DNA of 32,321 nt from Deltaproteobacteria bacterium (GCA_022340265.1 JAJDOH010000153.1:1-32321); one strand, 5' to 3'; shown: positions 1 through 9,406, counted from the first letter of the stretch. Translations and numbers: made by a program. Notes: a model not told the origin generated them from the letters alone.

Positions 1-426
1 GACCTGGCACCTGAAGTTTACGAGAAGCCCCTGGAACTGGCCAGGAATGCGGCGGCGAAGGGTTGGCCCAGCGCCACAAAGACCGTTTCACTGAACTTCA
101 ACGGTAATAAAGGTTCCCATGCGACGCTGCCCTTTGACGCCGAGACTTTCAGGGCATGTTATACCTGTCAGAACTGCACTTCCGTTTGTCCCGTGGTTGC
201 GCTCTCGGAAAAACCTGAAGAAACGCTGGGGCTGCTGCCCCATCAGATCATGTGCGGCCTCGGTCTGGGACTCACGGATTTGGCCTGCGGCGCCCGGATG
301 ATCTGGGATTGCGTCACCTGTTACCAGTGCCAGGAGCACTGCCCGCAGTTGGTGGATGTAACCGATATCCTTTATCAATTGAAAAATATTGCGATTAAAG
401 GTCCCCGGCAGGGGATCAGAGCATAA
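1..426 (+). CDS. hdrC: Heterodisulfide reductase subunit C-like ferredoxin (5' partial)
   Basis: The reading frame is open from the first base and ends at TAA 424-426, giving 141 visible residues; the start lies outside the window. Two ferredoxin-type motifs are visible, CYTCQNCTSVCP and CVTCYQCQEHCP, each able to bind a [4Fe-4S] cluster. The spacing between them and the short helical tail match HdrC, the cytoplasmic small subunit that passes electrons from HdrA to HdrB. It lies 28 bp upstream of hdrB in the order hdrC-hdrB-hdrA, which supports one transcript. In bacteria such complexes are known or proposed to act in flavin-based electron bifurcation or in redox exchange with disulfide carriers. 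The true physiological acceptor cannot be read from the sequence. Confidence 0.9.
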   Translation, partial: DLAPEVYEKPLELARNAAAKGWPSATKTVSLNFNGNKGSHATLPFDAETFRACYTCQNCTSVCPVVALSEKPEETLGLLPHQIMCGLGLGLTDLACGARMIWDCVTCYQCQEHCPQLVDVTDILYQLKNIAIKGPRQGIRA

Positions 427-454
427 CTTCGAAACCTTATACTGAGACGAACCG

Positions 455-1333
455 ATGAAATACGCTTTTTTCCTGGGCTGCAACATTCCCGCCCGACTTG
501 AACAATATGAAACCGCTTCCCGTGCGGTATTGTCCCGCCTGGGTGTGGGCCTGGTCGATTATCGCGAATTCACCTGCTGCGGCTACCCGTTGCGGAATAT
601 CGACCGGAAAGCCTATCTCCTCTCAGCAGCCGGAAACCTGGCCCTGGCTGAACGCGACGGCGTTAACATCATGGCCCTTTGCAAATGCTGCTTCGGCACC
701 CTCAAAGAGGCACAGCACATTCTTGGGCAAGAGGAGATCCTGCGCGCTGAGATCAATGATCTGTTAGCACAGAGAAACCTGTCCTATCAAGGGCAGGTGG
801 AGGTCAAACACTTCCTTTCCGTTCTATATCACGATGTTGGAATCGATACCCTGAAAAAGAAAATCTCACGGAAAATGAAGGACCTCAACATCGCTACCCA
901 TTATGGTTGTCACGCCCTGCGGCCAAGCAAAGTCACCCAGTTTGATGATCCGGTGGCACCCACCCTTTTTGACGAACTGGTAACCGCTACAGGCGCAAAA
1001 AGCGTGGAATGGGCCGAAAAACTCAATTGCTGCGGCGCACCCCTTCTGGGATTGAATGACAGTGTTTCAATGGATTTGACCCGAAAAAAACTGGACAGCG
1101 GGCGCGAATCGGGGGCCGATTTTCTGTGTACCGCCTGCCCCTACTGCCAGCTTCAATTTGACCAGGTGCAACACTTGATGGCGGGCGAGGGAAAAAACGG
1201 CGACGCGCTCCCCTCCATCCTTTACGCTCAGTTGCTGGGTTTGTGCATGGGTGTTGATGAAAAGGCTCTGGGTCTTAAAGAAAACCAAGTGGCGATGGAC
1301 AACATCACCTCTTTTTTTATAACGCAGGAGTAG
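455..1333 (+). CDS. hdrB: Heterodisulfide reductase subunit B (two CCG domains)
   Basis: The product is 292 residues, the normal HdrB size. Two cysteine-rich CCG domains are visible. The first uses C9, C41-C42 and the CKCC group at 76-79. The second uses C152, C192-C193 and the CTACPYC group at 225-231. In archaeal HdrB these domains bind two non-cubane [4Fe-4S] clusters that reduce the CoM-S-S-CoB disulfide. A sulfate reducer lacks that substrate, so a different disulfide or thiol partner is likely here (inference). ATG 455 is chosen because the first CCG cysteine follows at the usual distance. It sits between hdrC (28 bp gap) and hdrA (3 bp gap), so the three are almost certainly co-transcribed. 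Nothing in it looks broken. Confidence 0.93.
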   Translation: MKYAFFLGCNIPARLEQYETASRAVLSRLGVGLVDYREFTCCGYPLRNIDRKAYLLSAAGNLALAERDGVNIMALCKCCFGTLKEAQHILGQEEILRAEINDLLAQRNLSYQGQVEVKHFLSVLYHDVGIDTLKKKISRKMKDLNIATHYGCHALRPSKVTQFDDPVAPTLFDELVTATGAKSVEWAEKLNCCGAPLLGLNDSVSMDLTRKKLDSGRESGADFLCTACPYCQLQFDQVQHLMAGEGKNGDALPSILYAQLLGLCMGVDEKALGLKENQVAMDNITSFFITQE

Positions 1334-1336
1334 TCT

Positions 1337-4300
1337 ATGTCGACAGAAAAACTCGGGTCCGTCCTGGTTGTGGGCGGTGGTATTACCGGCATGCAGGCCG
1401 CGCTGGACATGGCCAATTCCGGATATTACGTCTACCTGGTGGAGAGGACCAGTTCCATTGGCGGCATGATGTCCCAATTGGACAAGACCTTTCCAACCAA
1501 TGACTGTGCCATGTGAATTATCTCACCGAAACTGGTCGAGGTCGGCCGGCACATTAACATCGAGCTTCTCACACTTTCCGAAGTAACCGCCCTTAAAGGG
1601 GAAGCAGGCAATTTTGAGGTGAGCATTCTGCAACACCCACGTTATGTGGATATGGACAAATGTATCGCCTGCGGGGCCTGCACCGAAAAATGCCCTAAGA
1701 AAGTGTCCAATGAATATGATGCAAGTCTGGGAAAACGGAAGGCCATCTATGTAAAATACGCCCAGGCCGTCCCCCTGAAATATGCCATTGATCCGGAGTA
1801 CTGCATTAAACTGACCAAAGGAAAATGCGGAAACTGTGAAAAGATTTGTCCGGCCGGCGCCATCAACTACGATGACAAGGAAAAACAGATCAACCTGAAT
1901 GTGGGTGCGGTCATTGTCTCCGATGGCAGCGAGGTATACGACCCCGCCAATCACGACACCTACGGCTACGGTAAGAACAAGAACGTGGTCACCAGTCTCG
2001 AGTTTGAGCGGATACTGTCCGCTTCCGGACCCTACGGCGGCCACATGGTTCGGCCATCGGACAAAAAGGAACCCCGGAAAATCGCCTGGCTCCAGTGCAT
2101 CGGCAGCCGTGATGAGCATCTGGAAGGCCGCGGGTATTGTTCCGCCGTTTGCTGTACCTACGCCGTCAAGGAGGCCATGCTGGCCAAAGAGCACGCCGCC
2201 GGTGACCTGGATGCGGCCATCTTCTACATGGATATCCGTACCAACGGAAAAGATTTTGAGCGATATTATAACCGGGCCAAAGACGAAGCGGGGGTTCGAT
2301 TTATTAAATCCCGGGTAACAAACGTCGTTCCGGAAAAAGAAACCGGCATGAACCTGATCCGATATATTGACGAACAGGGTCTTAATGTGGAGGAAGCCTT
2401 TGACATCGTGGTCTTGTCGGTGGGGCTCGGTGCCACTGCCGAAGGTCGTGCCCTGGCAGAGAAAATGGGGCTTAAACTGAACCATTACAATTTTGTTGAG
2501 ACCACCAGCTTTAAACCCGTGGAGACGAATATCCCGGGCATTTTTGTCTGCGGCGCCTGCCAGGCCCCGAAAGATATCCCCTCGTCGGTGGTGGATTCCA
2601 GCGCCGCGGCGGGCGTGGCCGGAAGTCTCCTTTCGGAAGCCCGCTGGTCCCTGACCCAAAAGGCCCAGATTCCCGAGGAACGCAACATCAAAGGCGATCC
2701 GGTGCGCATCGGCGTTTTCGTGTGCTGCTGCGGCACCAATATTGCGGGCGTCGTAGACGTTCCCGCCGTGGTGGAGTTCGCCAAGCATCTGCCGGGGGTG
2801 GTATTCGCGGAACAGAACATGTTCAGCTGTTCCCAGGACACCCAGGACAAAATGAAACAGGTCATTCAGGAACAGGGGCTTAACCGGGTGGTGGTAGCGG
2901 CCTGCACGCCCAAGACCCACGAACCCTTGTTTCAGGAAACCCTCACCAGTGCCGGGATCAATAAATACCTCTTTGAGATGGTCAACATTCGAAACCAGTG
3001 TTCCTGGGTCCACAAAGATGATACCGAATCCGCCACCAACAAAGCCAAAGATCTGGTGCGGATGTCGGTGGCCAAAGCAGGACTTTTGGAACCTCTGCCC
3101 GAACCGGTTTTGAACATCGATCAAAATGCACTGGTCATCGGTGGTGGCGTGGCCGGCATGGCGGCCGCCAAAAACCTGGCCGATCAAGGCTATTTCACCT
3201 ATCTCGTGGAACGTGACGGGGAATTGGGCGGCAATGCCCGGTCCCTTCATGACACCTGGCGGGGCGAAAACATTCAGGAATATCTCAAGGGACTGATTCA
3301 GGAAGTGTCGACGGACGATAAAGTCGAGGTGTGCCTGGGTGCTGAAATTACGGCCGTGGAAGGCTTTGTGGGGAACTTCAAAACGACCATCACACAGGGG
3401 CAGGAAAGCCGAACCCTTGAGCATGGCGTTACCATCATGGCCACGGGGGCAACCGAACATAACCCGCAGGATGCGGCCCTCATAGAATCGTCGCGGGTCA
3501 TGACCGGCCTCCAGTTGCAGCAGGGGTTCAACCGGGGAAACAGTCAACTCAACGGGCTTGGTTCGGCCGTATTTCTCCAATGTTACGGATCTCGTATTCC
3601 GGAACGGCCTTTCTGTTCCAAACTGTGCTGCACCCAGTCCATCAAAAGCGCACTGGAACTGAAAAAAAGAAATCCCCGCATGAGCATCTACGTGGTGTAC
3701 CGGGACATGAGACCTTACGGGCTCAGGGAAGATCTTTACCGTGAAGCCAGAACCCGGGGCATCTCTTTTGTGCGTTACAACTTTGAAAAGGATCTCAAGA
3801 TCACCCCTGACGAAAAGGCGGTTGAAATCGGATTTACGGACACGGTTTTCAGAAAAAGCGTGACCATTCGCGCTGACCTTCTGGTGCTTGCCAGCGCCAT
3901 CGTTCCGGAAAAAGAAAACCCGCTTTCGCGGTTTTACAAGGTGGCACAGAATGAGGATGGTTTCTTTGCTGAAGCCCACGTCAAGCTGCGCCCCGTGGAT
4001 TTTGCCACCGATGGCGTTTTTGTCTGCGGTCTGGCGCACTCTCCAAAGCCCATCGACGAAAGTATCGCGCAGGCCCAGGCCGCCGCGGCACGTGCCGTTA
4101 CACTGTTATCGGCCAAGAGTCTTCCCGTAAGCGGAACGGTGGCGGAAGTGAACCCGAACAAATGCAGCAGCTGTACGGTTTGCGTTTCCATCTGTCCCTA
4201 CTCGGCGCCCCGAATGAATGAGAAGACCGGCAAGGCGGAGATCGAATCGACCCTGTGTAAGGGTTGTGGTCTTTGCGTGGCGTCGTGCCGGTCAGGCGCC

Positions 4301-4357
4301 CTTCATCTCAAAGGCTTTGAAACTTCGCAGATCATGGGAATGATCGACTGCGCATGA
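1337..4357 (+). CDS. hdrA: Selenocysteine-containing two-module HdrA flavoprotein
   Basis: Start ATG 1337 follows an AGGAG-type site (1326-1330) and lies 3 bp after hdrB. TGA 1514-1516 is in frame and falls in the conserved HdrA motif DCAM[C/U]IISPK, so codon 60 is read as selenocysteine; full length is 1006 residues. Module 1 has an FAD-binding GGGITG near residue 13, Sec60, and two ferredoxin motifs (C109/112/115/119 and C156/164/167/171). Module 2 begins with a CCCG-type N-terminal HdrA domain (C463-465), has a second GGGVAG dinucleotide fold near 602, and ends with two more ferredoxin motifs (C943/946/949/953 and C974/977/980/984). Standard HdrA is about 650 residues, so this is a fused double HdrA-like protein. 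It should be the flavin hub feeding HdrC and HdrB. No FlxABCD, MvhD or hydrogenase genes follow, so its electron donor is unknown. Confidence 0.92.
1514..1545 (+). promoter_or_regulatory. In-frame UGA (Sec60) with candidate bacterial SECIS hairpin
   Basis: UGA is at 1514-1516. Downstream, CCGA (1526-1529) pairs with TCGG (1542-1545), and CT (1532-1533) with AG (1539-1540) above a small internal loop, leaving apical loop GGTCG (1534-1538). The apical loop starts 17 nt after the UGA, within the window used by bacterial SelB-dependent SECIS elements, and contains the G/U-rich loop expected of them. The stem is short, so the fold itself is only moderate evidence. The conserved protein motif around the UGA is the stronger argument. 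Confidence 0.55.
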
Positions 4358-4393
4358 TCCCATCATTGGGGATTGCGGAATGCGGATTTAAAA

Positions 4394-4912
4394 ATGCCGG
4401 AAACAATCCGTTATTACTTCACCAGGCCGGATGAAACGCCTCCGGACGTCCTTGATCAGATCTGCGATCTGGTGGCAAAAAGCGACGGTGTTGGCACTTC
4501 CTGGATGAGAGAGAACCTGGATAAAGCCTTCCTTATCGGCTACGCCATTCATGAAGATCGCGTCGTCGGCACATCCACCCATAAATTCCCAAAAGAAAAA
4601 TATGTAAAAAAGATCGGGACCGAGACCGGCCTCGATCTTTCAGGGTTTCTGGAGCGGGGGTATACGGCAGTGGACCCGGCATTTCGGAACAGGGGCATCG
4701 GATTAAAGGTCATTCAAGGTCTGATCGAAAGATCCAAAGGGAAGAAAATCTATGTCACCATCGACACGAACAATCCCTGGCCCCTTAGAATGGCCCAACG
4801 GGTGGGGATGGTGCTTGCCGGCCGTTTCATTAATGACCGAACCGGCCATGAACTGGGGGTTTTTACAAATGTAACACCTCCCTTAAATTCACAGAACGAG
4901 ATTATTCCATGA
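4394..4912 (+). CDS. GNAT-family N-acetyltransferase
   Basis: The product is 172 residues from ATG 4394. An in-frame TTG at 4373 would add seven residues, but neither start has a clear ribosome site. The acetyl-CoA binding motif A is visible as VDPAFRNRGIGLKVIQGL, with the RxxGxG/A loop (RNRGIG) in its normal place after a beta strand. The following part, TNNPWPLRMAQRVGM, fits motif B of GNAT enzymes. The substrate cannot be told. The gene starts 36 bp after hdrA, and its stop overlaps the next ATG in ATGA (4909-4912), so it is translationally coupled to the TPR gene. It may be read through from the hdr operon. Confidence 0.8.
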   Translation: MPETIRYYFTRPDETPPDVLDQICDLVAKSDGVGTSWMRENLDKAFLIGYAIHEDRVVGTSTHKFPKEKYVKKIGTETGLDLSGFLERGYTAVDPAFRNRGIGLKVIQGLIERSKGKKIYVTIDTNNPWPLRMAQRVGMVLAGRFINDRTGHELGVFTNVTPPLNSQNEIIP

Positions 4913-6138
4913 AATTTTCCCACCTTCTTACCGGCAAACCCTATCATGAGATTGAAAAAAATGCGGACGCTCTTTTTCAAATGGGCGAATACGGTTCCGC
5001 CAAACTTGAATATGAAAGGGCTTTGCACAAAGCAGCAAAGAAAGCACCGGAGGCCCACGACCACCTGGAGACAAAAATCGTCAAATGCAAGAATGCCCTT
5101 GCCCTTGCACATCTGAAGAGCGCGGAGAATCTCATGGAAGCGGGCCTCCCCGAGGAGGCCGAAGATCTTCTGCGGCTTGCCTTGGAATTGGTACAGGATG
5201 AACAACTCGCCATTAAGATCGAGGAACAACTGAAGCAATTAGAGACGCACCCGATCGTGCCTGAAACATCACGAATATCTGTTCCCTGGGAAGATTCGGA
5301 GGATCCAAAAGCATTCGCGTATCAGGAGTCCGAATGGGAGTATTTTGCCGCACTCATCAACACACTTACCAAAAGAGAGCAGGAAATCTACCTCGGCTAC
5401 GAAGATCCGTTCAGGGAAGGGTATGTCAAACTGAACCAGGGTCGTTTTGAAGAGGCTGTCACACTGTTGTCCCGGGCACTGGAAACCAATGCTTCATCGA
5501 CAGGTTTTATTGGGCTCGAACTGGCCAGCGCCCATTTGAATCTTGGCAATGATGCAGAAGGGAGTTTGCTGCTGGAAAGCTTTTTGAAGGACAATCCGGA
5601 ATCGCTCCGGGCCTATCCGCCGTTGTGTGACATCTACTGGCAAGAAGAAGCATTTGATAAGGCACAACAATTGCTTACGAATTCTCCTGAACCGCTACGC
5701 AATTCCCCGGTAATTCAATTGCTGATTGGGGAAACCCTCTTTTGTGCCGGCCGGTATCATGATGCCAAATCCCATTATCTGGACTATCTAAATGTTCATG
5801 GCGGGGACGAAGCCATTGCGCTGGCCCTTGCGAAAACCTTTGAAGCTTTGGGGTCAAAAGAGAAAGCGCGAAAGCAATACGCTGAGGTAATAAACAATTG
5901 CCAGGGCTGCGGAAGAACCATTGACCCGCTTATCAAACAGAAATATGCGGATATCAGTCTGGAGACAGGCGATCATTCGTCAAGCATTCTGGAGCTGTAC
6001 CTTGGTCTCGTGCAGGAAGTTCCTGAAAATCGTGCGGATAATTATCAAAAGATCAGTATGATTTATGGACTGAATGGAAATGAAAACGAGGCACGCCGTT
6101 TCAGATCCTTTGCCGAACAATCCCGGCACGAGAGTTGA
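4909..6138 (+). CDS. Tetratricopeptide-repeat protein
   Basis: The product is 409 residues, soluble, with no signal peptide or membrane span. The sequence is built of paired amphipathic helices with TPR-like spacing (for example ALFQMGEYGSAKLEYERAL near residue 21, LNQGRFEEAVTLLSRAL near 174, and LFCAGRYHDAKSHYLDYL near 277). Such proteins are scaffolds for protein contacts, and no catalytic motif is visible. A CQGC pair near residue 330 is the only cysteine cluster and might bind a metal. It overlaps the GNAT gene by 4 bp and is followed 4 bp later by a DUF1566 gene, so the three form one unit. The function is unknown. Confidence 0.75.
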   Translation: MKFSHLLTGKPYHEIEKNADALFQMGEYGSAKLEYERALHKAAKKAPEAHDHLETKIVKCKNALALAHLKSAENLMEAGLPEEAEDLLRLALELVQDEQLAIKIEEQLKQLETHPIVPETSRISVPWEDSEDPKAFAYQESEWEYFAALINTLTKREQEIYLGYEDPFREGYVKLNQGRFEEAVTLLSRALETNASSTGFIGLELASAHLNLGNDAEGSLLLESFLKDNPESLRAYPPLCDIYWQEEAFDKAQQLLTNSPEPLRNSPVIQLLIGETLFCAGRYHDAKSHYLDYLNVHGGDEAIALALAKTFEALGSKEKARKQYAEVINNCQGCGRTIDPLIKQKYADISLETGDHSSSILELYLGLVQEVPENRADNYQKISMIYGLNGNENEARRFRSFAEQSRHES

Positions 6139-6142
6139 GCAG

Positions 6143-6721
6143 ATGGAAATGAGACGTCCGAATCGAAAGGGTGTTCTAAAGGTGGCGGTGTTTCTGATAG
6201 CCGGTCTATTGATGTGCGCAAGCTGTGATGACGGTGAAAAAACAGTGGATAAAGCCACCGGGAGCGAAAATATAAAGCAGCGTCCAGCAATGGAAAAGGA
6301 CGTTGGAAAAACCGATGACCAGCAGGCCTATCAATATCATGAAATTGCCAGAAATGGCGCATATGTGGCCTATGAAGATGGTATTGTCAGGGACACCGCC
6401 ACTGATCTTGAGTGGGTTGCAGGGCCGGACAAGGATACCAATTGGGAGGAAGCAAAGTGGTGGGTGAACGGCCTTAAAATTGGCGGCGGTGGATGGCGGA
6501 TGCCAACCATGGATGAATTGGAGAGCCTGCACATACAGGGAACCGGAGAACGAAACATGACCCCCCTATTAAAGACGACCGGATGGTGGATATGGTCAAG
6601 TGAAACCGAAGGGCCTAAAAAAGTCTGGTATTTTGACTTCTACAGTCGCATCAGGGACTGGACCACCGGCGACTTTTCAAACACCGCTCGTGCCTTCGCC
6701 GTACGCCCCCGAAGCGAATGA
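6143..6721 (+). CDS. DUF1566 (Lcl-type) domain protein, probably exported
   Basis: ATG 6143 is preferred over an upstream in-frame ATG at 6074, which would overlap the TPR gene by 65 bp. The 192-residue product begins with a basic stretch and a hydrophobic helix (about 10-24) ending in MCASC. This resembles a lipoprotein signal, but the lipobox is not canonical (Cys at -3 of C28). Residues from about 85 to the end form a DUF1566 domain: VRDTATDLEWVAG, then the WRMPTMDELESL core, WWIWSSE, and a terminal ARAFAVRPR. This domain occurs in surface and adhesin-like proteins such as Legionella Lcl. The 4-bp gap to the TPR gene suggests joint expression. The role is unknown. Confidence 0.75.
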   Translation: MEMRRPNRKGVLKVAVFLIAGLLMCASCDDGEKTVDKATGSENIKQRPAMEKDVGKTDDQQAYQYHEIARNGAYVAYEDGIVRDTATDLEWVAGPDKDTNWEEAKWWVNGLKIGGGGWRMPTMDELESLHIQGTGERNMTPLLKTTGWWIWSSETEGPKKVWYFDFYSRIRDWTTGDFSNTARAFAVRPRSE

Positions 6722-6766
6722 TAATTTCCCTATTACCTCCTGGAATCATAAAGACAGCTAACGGAT

Positions 6767-6988
6767 TCAGTCCCGTTTCGGCCATTCGACACCCTCCTCT
6801 TCTTGGGCAAAATAGCAGAATCTGTTCCAATTAAATTCCTTATGAGAAACGGGACATCGAAGTTTTACCTTGTGATCCGTCACACCGATCACTTCCCAGT
6901 CGCCATTTCTGGGGCCGCCGTCAATATGTATTTTTTGACCCACCTCAAAGGGAAAAGGCTTGAATGTGATAACGCTGGTTGCTGCCAT
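6767..6988 (-). CDS. Small conserved-looking protein of unknown function (73 aa)
   Basis: ATG at 6988 (minus) is preceded by AAGGAGG with about 8 nt spacing, an excellent ribosome site. A longer in-frame start at 7048 lacks one. The product starts MAATSVITFKPFPFEVG and contains an SH3-like, strand-rich core (KIHIDGGPRNGDWEVIG, then VKLRCPVSHKEFNWNRF). No family is recognised. It is transcribed away from the response regulator, and the 196-bp space between them should hold both promoters. Confidence 0.65.
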   Translation of the reverse strand: MAATSVITFKPFPFEVGQKIHIDGGPRNGDWEVIGVTDHKVKLRCPVSHKEFNWNRFCYFAQEEEGVEWPKRD

Positions 6989-7055
6989 GGCGTAACCCTC
7001 CTTGAAATCGGTTCCATCTGTTTGATTCCTGGATAGACCTTTAAACAAAAAATGT

Positions 7056-7076
7056 AAACTTTTTTTGCCAAAGTTT
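7056..7076. promoter_or_regulatory. Inverted repeat in the divergent promoter region
   Basis: AAACTTT (7056-7062) and AAAGTTT (7070-7076) are perfect inverted copies separated by 7 nt. The repeat lies between the small minus-strand gene and the response regulator start at 7185. It could be an operator or a weak hairpin. OmpR/PhoB-type regulators usually bind direct repeats, so assignment to the neighbouring regulator is doubtful. Confidence 0.3.
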
Positions 7077-7184
7077 CAAAACCGTCACTTGCCTTTTTTG
7101 CATAAATTTGTGAGGCTGTTTTTATGGCAAGCGTCACCATTAAAAAAGAGCTTTTTCCGGCGCTGATGAAGAAGGGTATCATTT

Positions 7185-7901
7185 ATGACACAGAGAATCT
7201 TGATTGTTGAAGATAACAAGGATCTGGCCCATCTGCTTGAGCTGCACCTGCGGGATCTTTCCTATGATGTCACCCTTTCCTTTGAGGGTCCCAAAGGTCT
7301 CGCCAAGGCTGAGTCCGGGGATTACGATCTCATCATCCTTGACCTCATGCTGCCGGGCATGGACGGCCTTGAGATTTGCAGGCGTTTGAGAAACCGACCC
7401 GTCTATACCCCCATCCTGATGCTTACGTCAAAGTCTTCCGAACTGGATCGGGTAGTGGGTCTTGAGATGGGAGCTGACGACTACGTGGTCAAACCCTTCA
7501 GCGTTAGAGAATTGATGGCCAGGGTGAAGGCCATCTTTCGACGCACCGAGAGTTTGAAAACCGACGGCTCGGCGGACGGCAGGGAAATCATCCGCACCGG
7601 GGGTCTCGTCATAGACCCTGAAAAACGGAATGTCACGCTCAAGGGCAAACGGGTTGAACTGACGGCAAAGGAGTTTGAGCTCCTTCACTATTTTGCCAAA
7701 ACTCCCGGCAGAGTCTATACCCGCAGCCAGCTGCTGGATCAGGTCTGGGGATACGGCCATGACGGTTATGAGCATACGGTCAACTCCCATATCAACCGCT
7801 TGAGAAGCAAAATAGAGGAGGACCCGGCGCACCCGGTTTATGTGCTCACCGTCTGGGGGGTCGGATATAAGTTCACGGAACCTCAAGCATTCGAGGCGTA
7901 A
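7185..7901 (+). CDS. OmpR/PhoB-family response regulator
   Basis: The product is 238 residues. The receiver domain (about 4-115) has the acidic pair E9-D10, the phospho-acceptor D53 in LDLMLPGMDG, T81, and the invariant K103 in VVKPF. A winged-helix DNA-binding domain (about 138-232) ends with the typical VLTVWGVGYKF. ATG 7185 has a GAAGGG site about 9 nt upstream. The kinase gene begins 5 bp after the stop, so the two form a two-component pair. Target genes cannot be deduced; the pair resembles PhoB/PhoR in overall plan, but no pst or phosphate genes are nearby. Confidence 0.95.
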   Translation: MTQRILIVEDNKDLAHLLELHLRDLSYDVTLSFEGPKGLAKAESGDYDLIILDLMLPGMDGLEICRRLRNRPVYTPILMLTSKSSELDRVVGLEMGADDYVVKPFSVRELMARVKAIFRRTESLKTDGSADGREIIRTGGLVIDPEKRNVTLKGKRVELTAKEFELLHYFAKTPGRVYTRSQLLDQVWGYGHDGYEHTVNSHINRLRSKIEEDPAHPVYVLTVWGVGYKFTEPQAFEA

Positions 7902-7906
7902 TCCAT

Positions 7907-9394
7907 ATGTTTAAATCACTCTATTCCAGACTGGCGGCAGTGCTGGCAGGCCTGTTTTTTCTGGTGGGTCTCGGCTTTGTCGCCTTCACGGTATTCTCCA
8001 CGGGGATGTACAACCAGGAGGTCAATCAGAAGTTGAATGCCCGTCTGGCGGAGCAGATCGTAAAAGAAAAGCTACTCATGGAAAACAACCGCATCAATCG
8101 CACGGCCCTGGATGAAATCTTCCATATGCTGATGGTTATAAATCCTGCCATCGAAGTCTATCTGCTGGATCCACAGGGACGCATCCTGGCCTTTTCGGCG
8201 CCCAGGGAAAAAATAAAGCGAAAAGGCATTGACCTTGTCCCCGTCCAAAAATGGATCGAGGACAGGCCGAAAATCCCGATCCTGGGGGACGACCCCCGCA
8301 GCCTGAACGGCAAGAAGGTCTTCAGTGCAGCCCGTATCCCTGAAAAAGGACCCCTCGAAGGATATCTTTATGTGATCCTCGGCGGGGAGAGTTACGACAG
8401 CGTTCTCCAGAAAATGAAAGGCAGCTATATTCTCCAGTTAAGCGCTTGGATGATTCTGGCAGGACTCATGTTCGCACTGATTGCGGGGTTGATTATTTTT
8501 GGGTTCATGACCGGACGCCTTCGTCGTCTCGCCAGCGCCATGGACACCTTTCGGAAAAGCCAGCACATAGACACCCTAAATTTTCCTGATGAAAAAGAGA
8601 TTGATCCAGCCGATGAAATCGACCTTCTCACCGCCTCCTTCAACCAGATGGCGGAGCGAATTCAGACGCAAATGGACCAACTGAAAGCCTCGGATAACAC
8701 CCGCCGTGAGATGGTGGCGAACGTATCCCATGATCTGCGTACGCCCCTGGCGACCCTTCGCGGTTATGTTGAAACCCTGCTGCTTAAGGAAAAAGACCTC
8801 AGCACGGAAAAACGACGATATTATCTGGAAATCGCCATAAAACACTGTGAGCGATTGAGCAAACTGGTGGATGAACTGATGGAGCTTGCCAAACTGGAGA
8901 GTCTCGAAACCGAGGTTCAAAAAGAATCCTTTCACCTGGGAGAACTTGCGCAGGATGTGATTCAAAAATTCAGGCTGAGGGCCGAAGAAAAAGAGATCAC
9001 CCTCAAAACGGACATTGAAAAAGATATGCCTTTAACCCATGCGGATATCGGGTTAATCGAAAGGGTTCTTGAAAATCTGCTGGAAAATGCCATCAACTAT
9101 ACACCGGAAGGGGGAGCGGTCGGTCTGTCTATCAAACTTGAAAACGACGAGATTTCCGTAGCGGTGAGCGATACGGGGACGGGAATACCGGAAGCCGAAA
9201 TTCCACAGATTTTTGAGCGCTTTTACAGGATGAACAGAGGCAGGGGACAAGGTGGCGGACATCATGGACTGGGCCTGGCCATCGCCAAACGGATCCTTGA
9301 ACTCCATCAGCGTTCCATCCATGTAAAAAGCCTCCTTAATTGCGGCACAACCCTGTCCTTCAGCCTCCCTGCTTTTCCAATGGAGGGCATTTAA
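7907..9394 (+). CDS. HAMP sensor histidine kinase
   Basis: The product is 495 residues. It has a first membrane helix at about 7-31, an extracytoplasmic sensor region at about 32-173, and a second helix at about 174-201. A HAMP linker follows, then a HisKA domain with H275 in NVSHDLRTPL, and an ATPase domain with N box LLENAINYTPEGG, G1 box DTGTGIP, F box FERFYR and G2 box GLGLAIAKRI. All residues for autophosphorylation are present. The sensor region looks like a Cache-type fold (strand patterns such as IEVYLLDPQGRILAF), but no ligand can be assigned. It is paired with the response regulator directly upstream, with a GAGG site near the stop of that gene. Confidence 0.95.
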   Translation: MFKSLYSRLAAVLAGLFFLVGLGFVAFTVFSTGMYNQEVNQKLNARLAEQIVKEKLLMENNRINRTALDEIFHMLMVINPAIEVYLLDPQGRILAFSAPREKIKRKGIDLVPVQKWIEDRPKIPILGDDPRSLNGKKVFSAARIPEKGPLEGYLYVILGGESYDSVLQKMKGSYILQLSAWMILAGLMFALIAGLIIFGFMTGRLRRLASAMDTFRKSQHIDTLNFPDEKEIDPADEIDLLTASFNQMAERIQTQMDQLKASDNTRREMVANVSHDLRTPLATLRGYVETLLLKEKDLSTEKRRYYLEIAIKHCERLSKLVDELMELAKLESLETEVQKESFHLGELAQDVIQKFRLRAEEKEITLKTDIEKDMPLTHADIGLIERVLENLLENAINYTPEGGAVGLSIKLENDEISVAVSDTGTGIPEAEIPQIFERFYRMNRGRGQGGGHHGLGLAIAKRILELHQRSIHVKSLLNCGTTLSFSLPAFPMEGI

Positions 9395-9406
9395 AACAAG
9401 CCTATG

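Noticed and set aside
1514-1516. TGA as a sequencing error or a real stop that makes hdrA a pseudogene
   Set aside because: Considered, but the position is exactly where Sec occurs in other HdrA proteins, a hairpin follows, and both sides are otherwise intact. It remains possible and is listed as a refutation test.
1523-4039. 838-codon open frame on the minus strand inside hdrA
   Set aside because: It is antisense to hdrA, whose plus-strand frame shows many conserved motifs. The translated product has no recognisable domain, and long antisense frames are common in codon-biased GC-rich genes.
4357-4373. Small hairpin ATCCC/GGGAT after hdrA as a terminator
   Set aside because: The stem is only 5 bp and no T-run follows; it is not convincing as a terminator.
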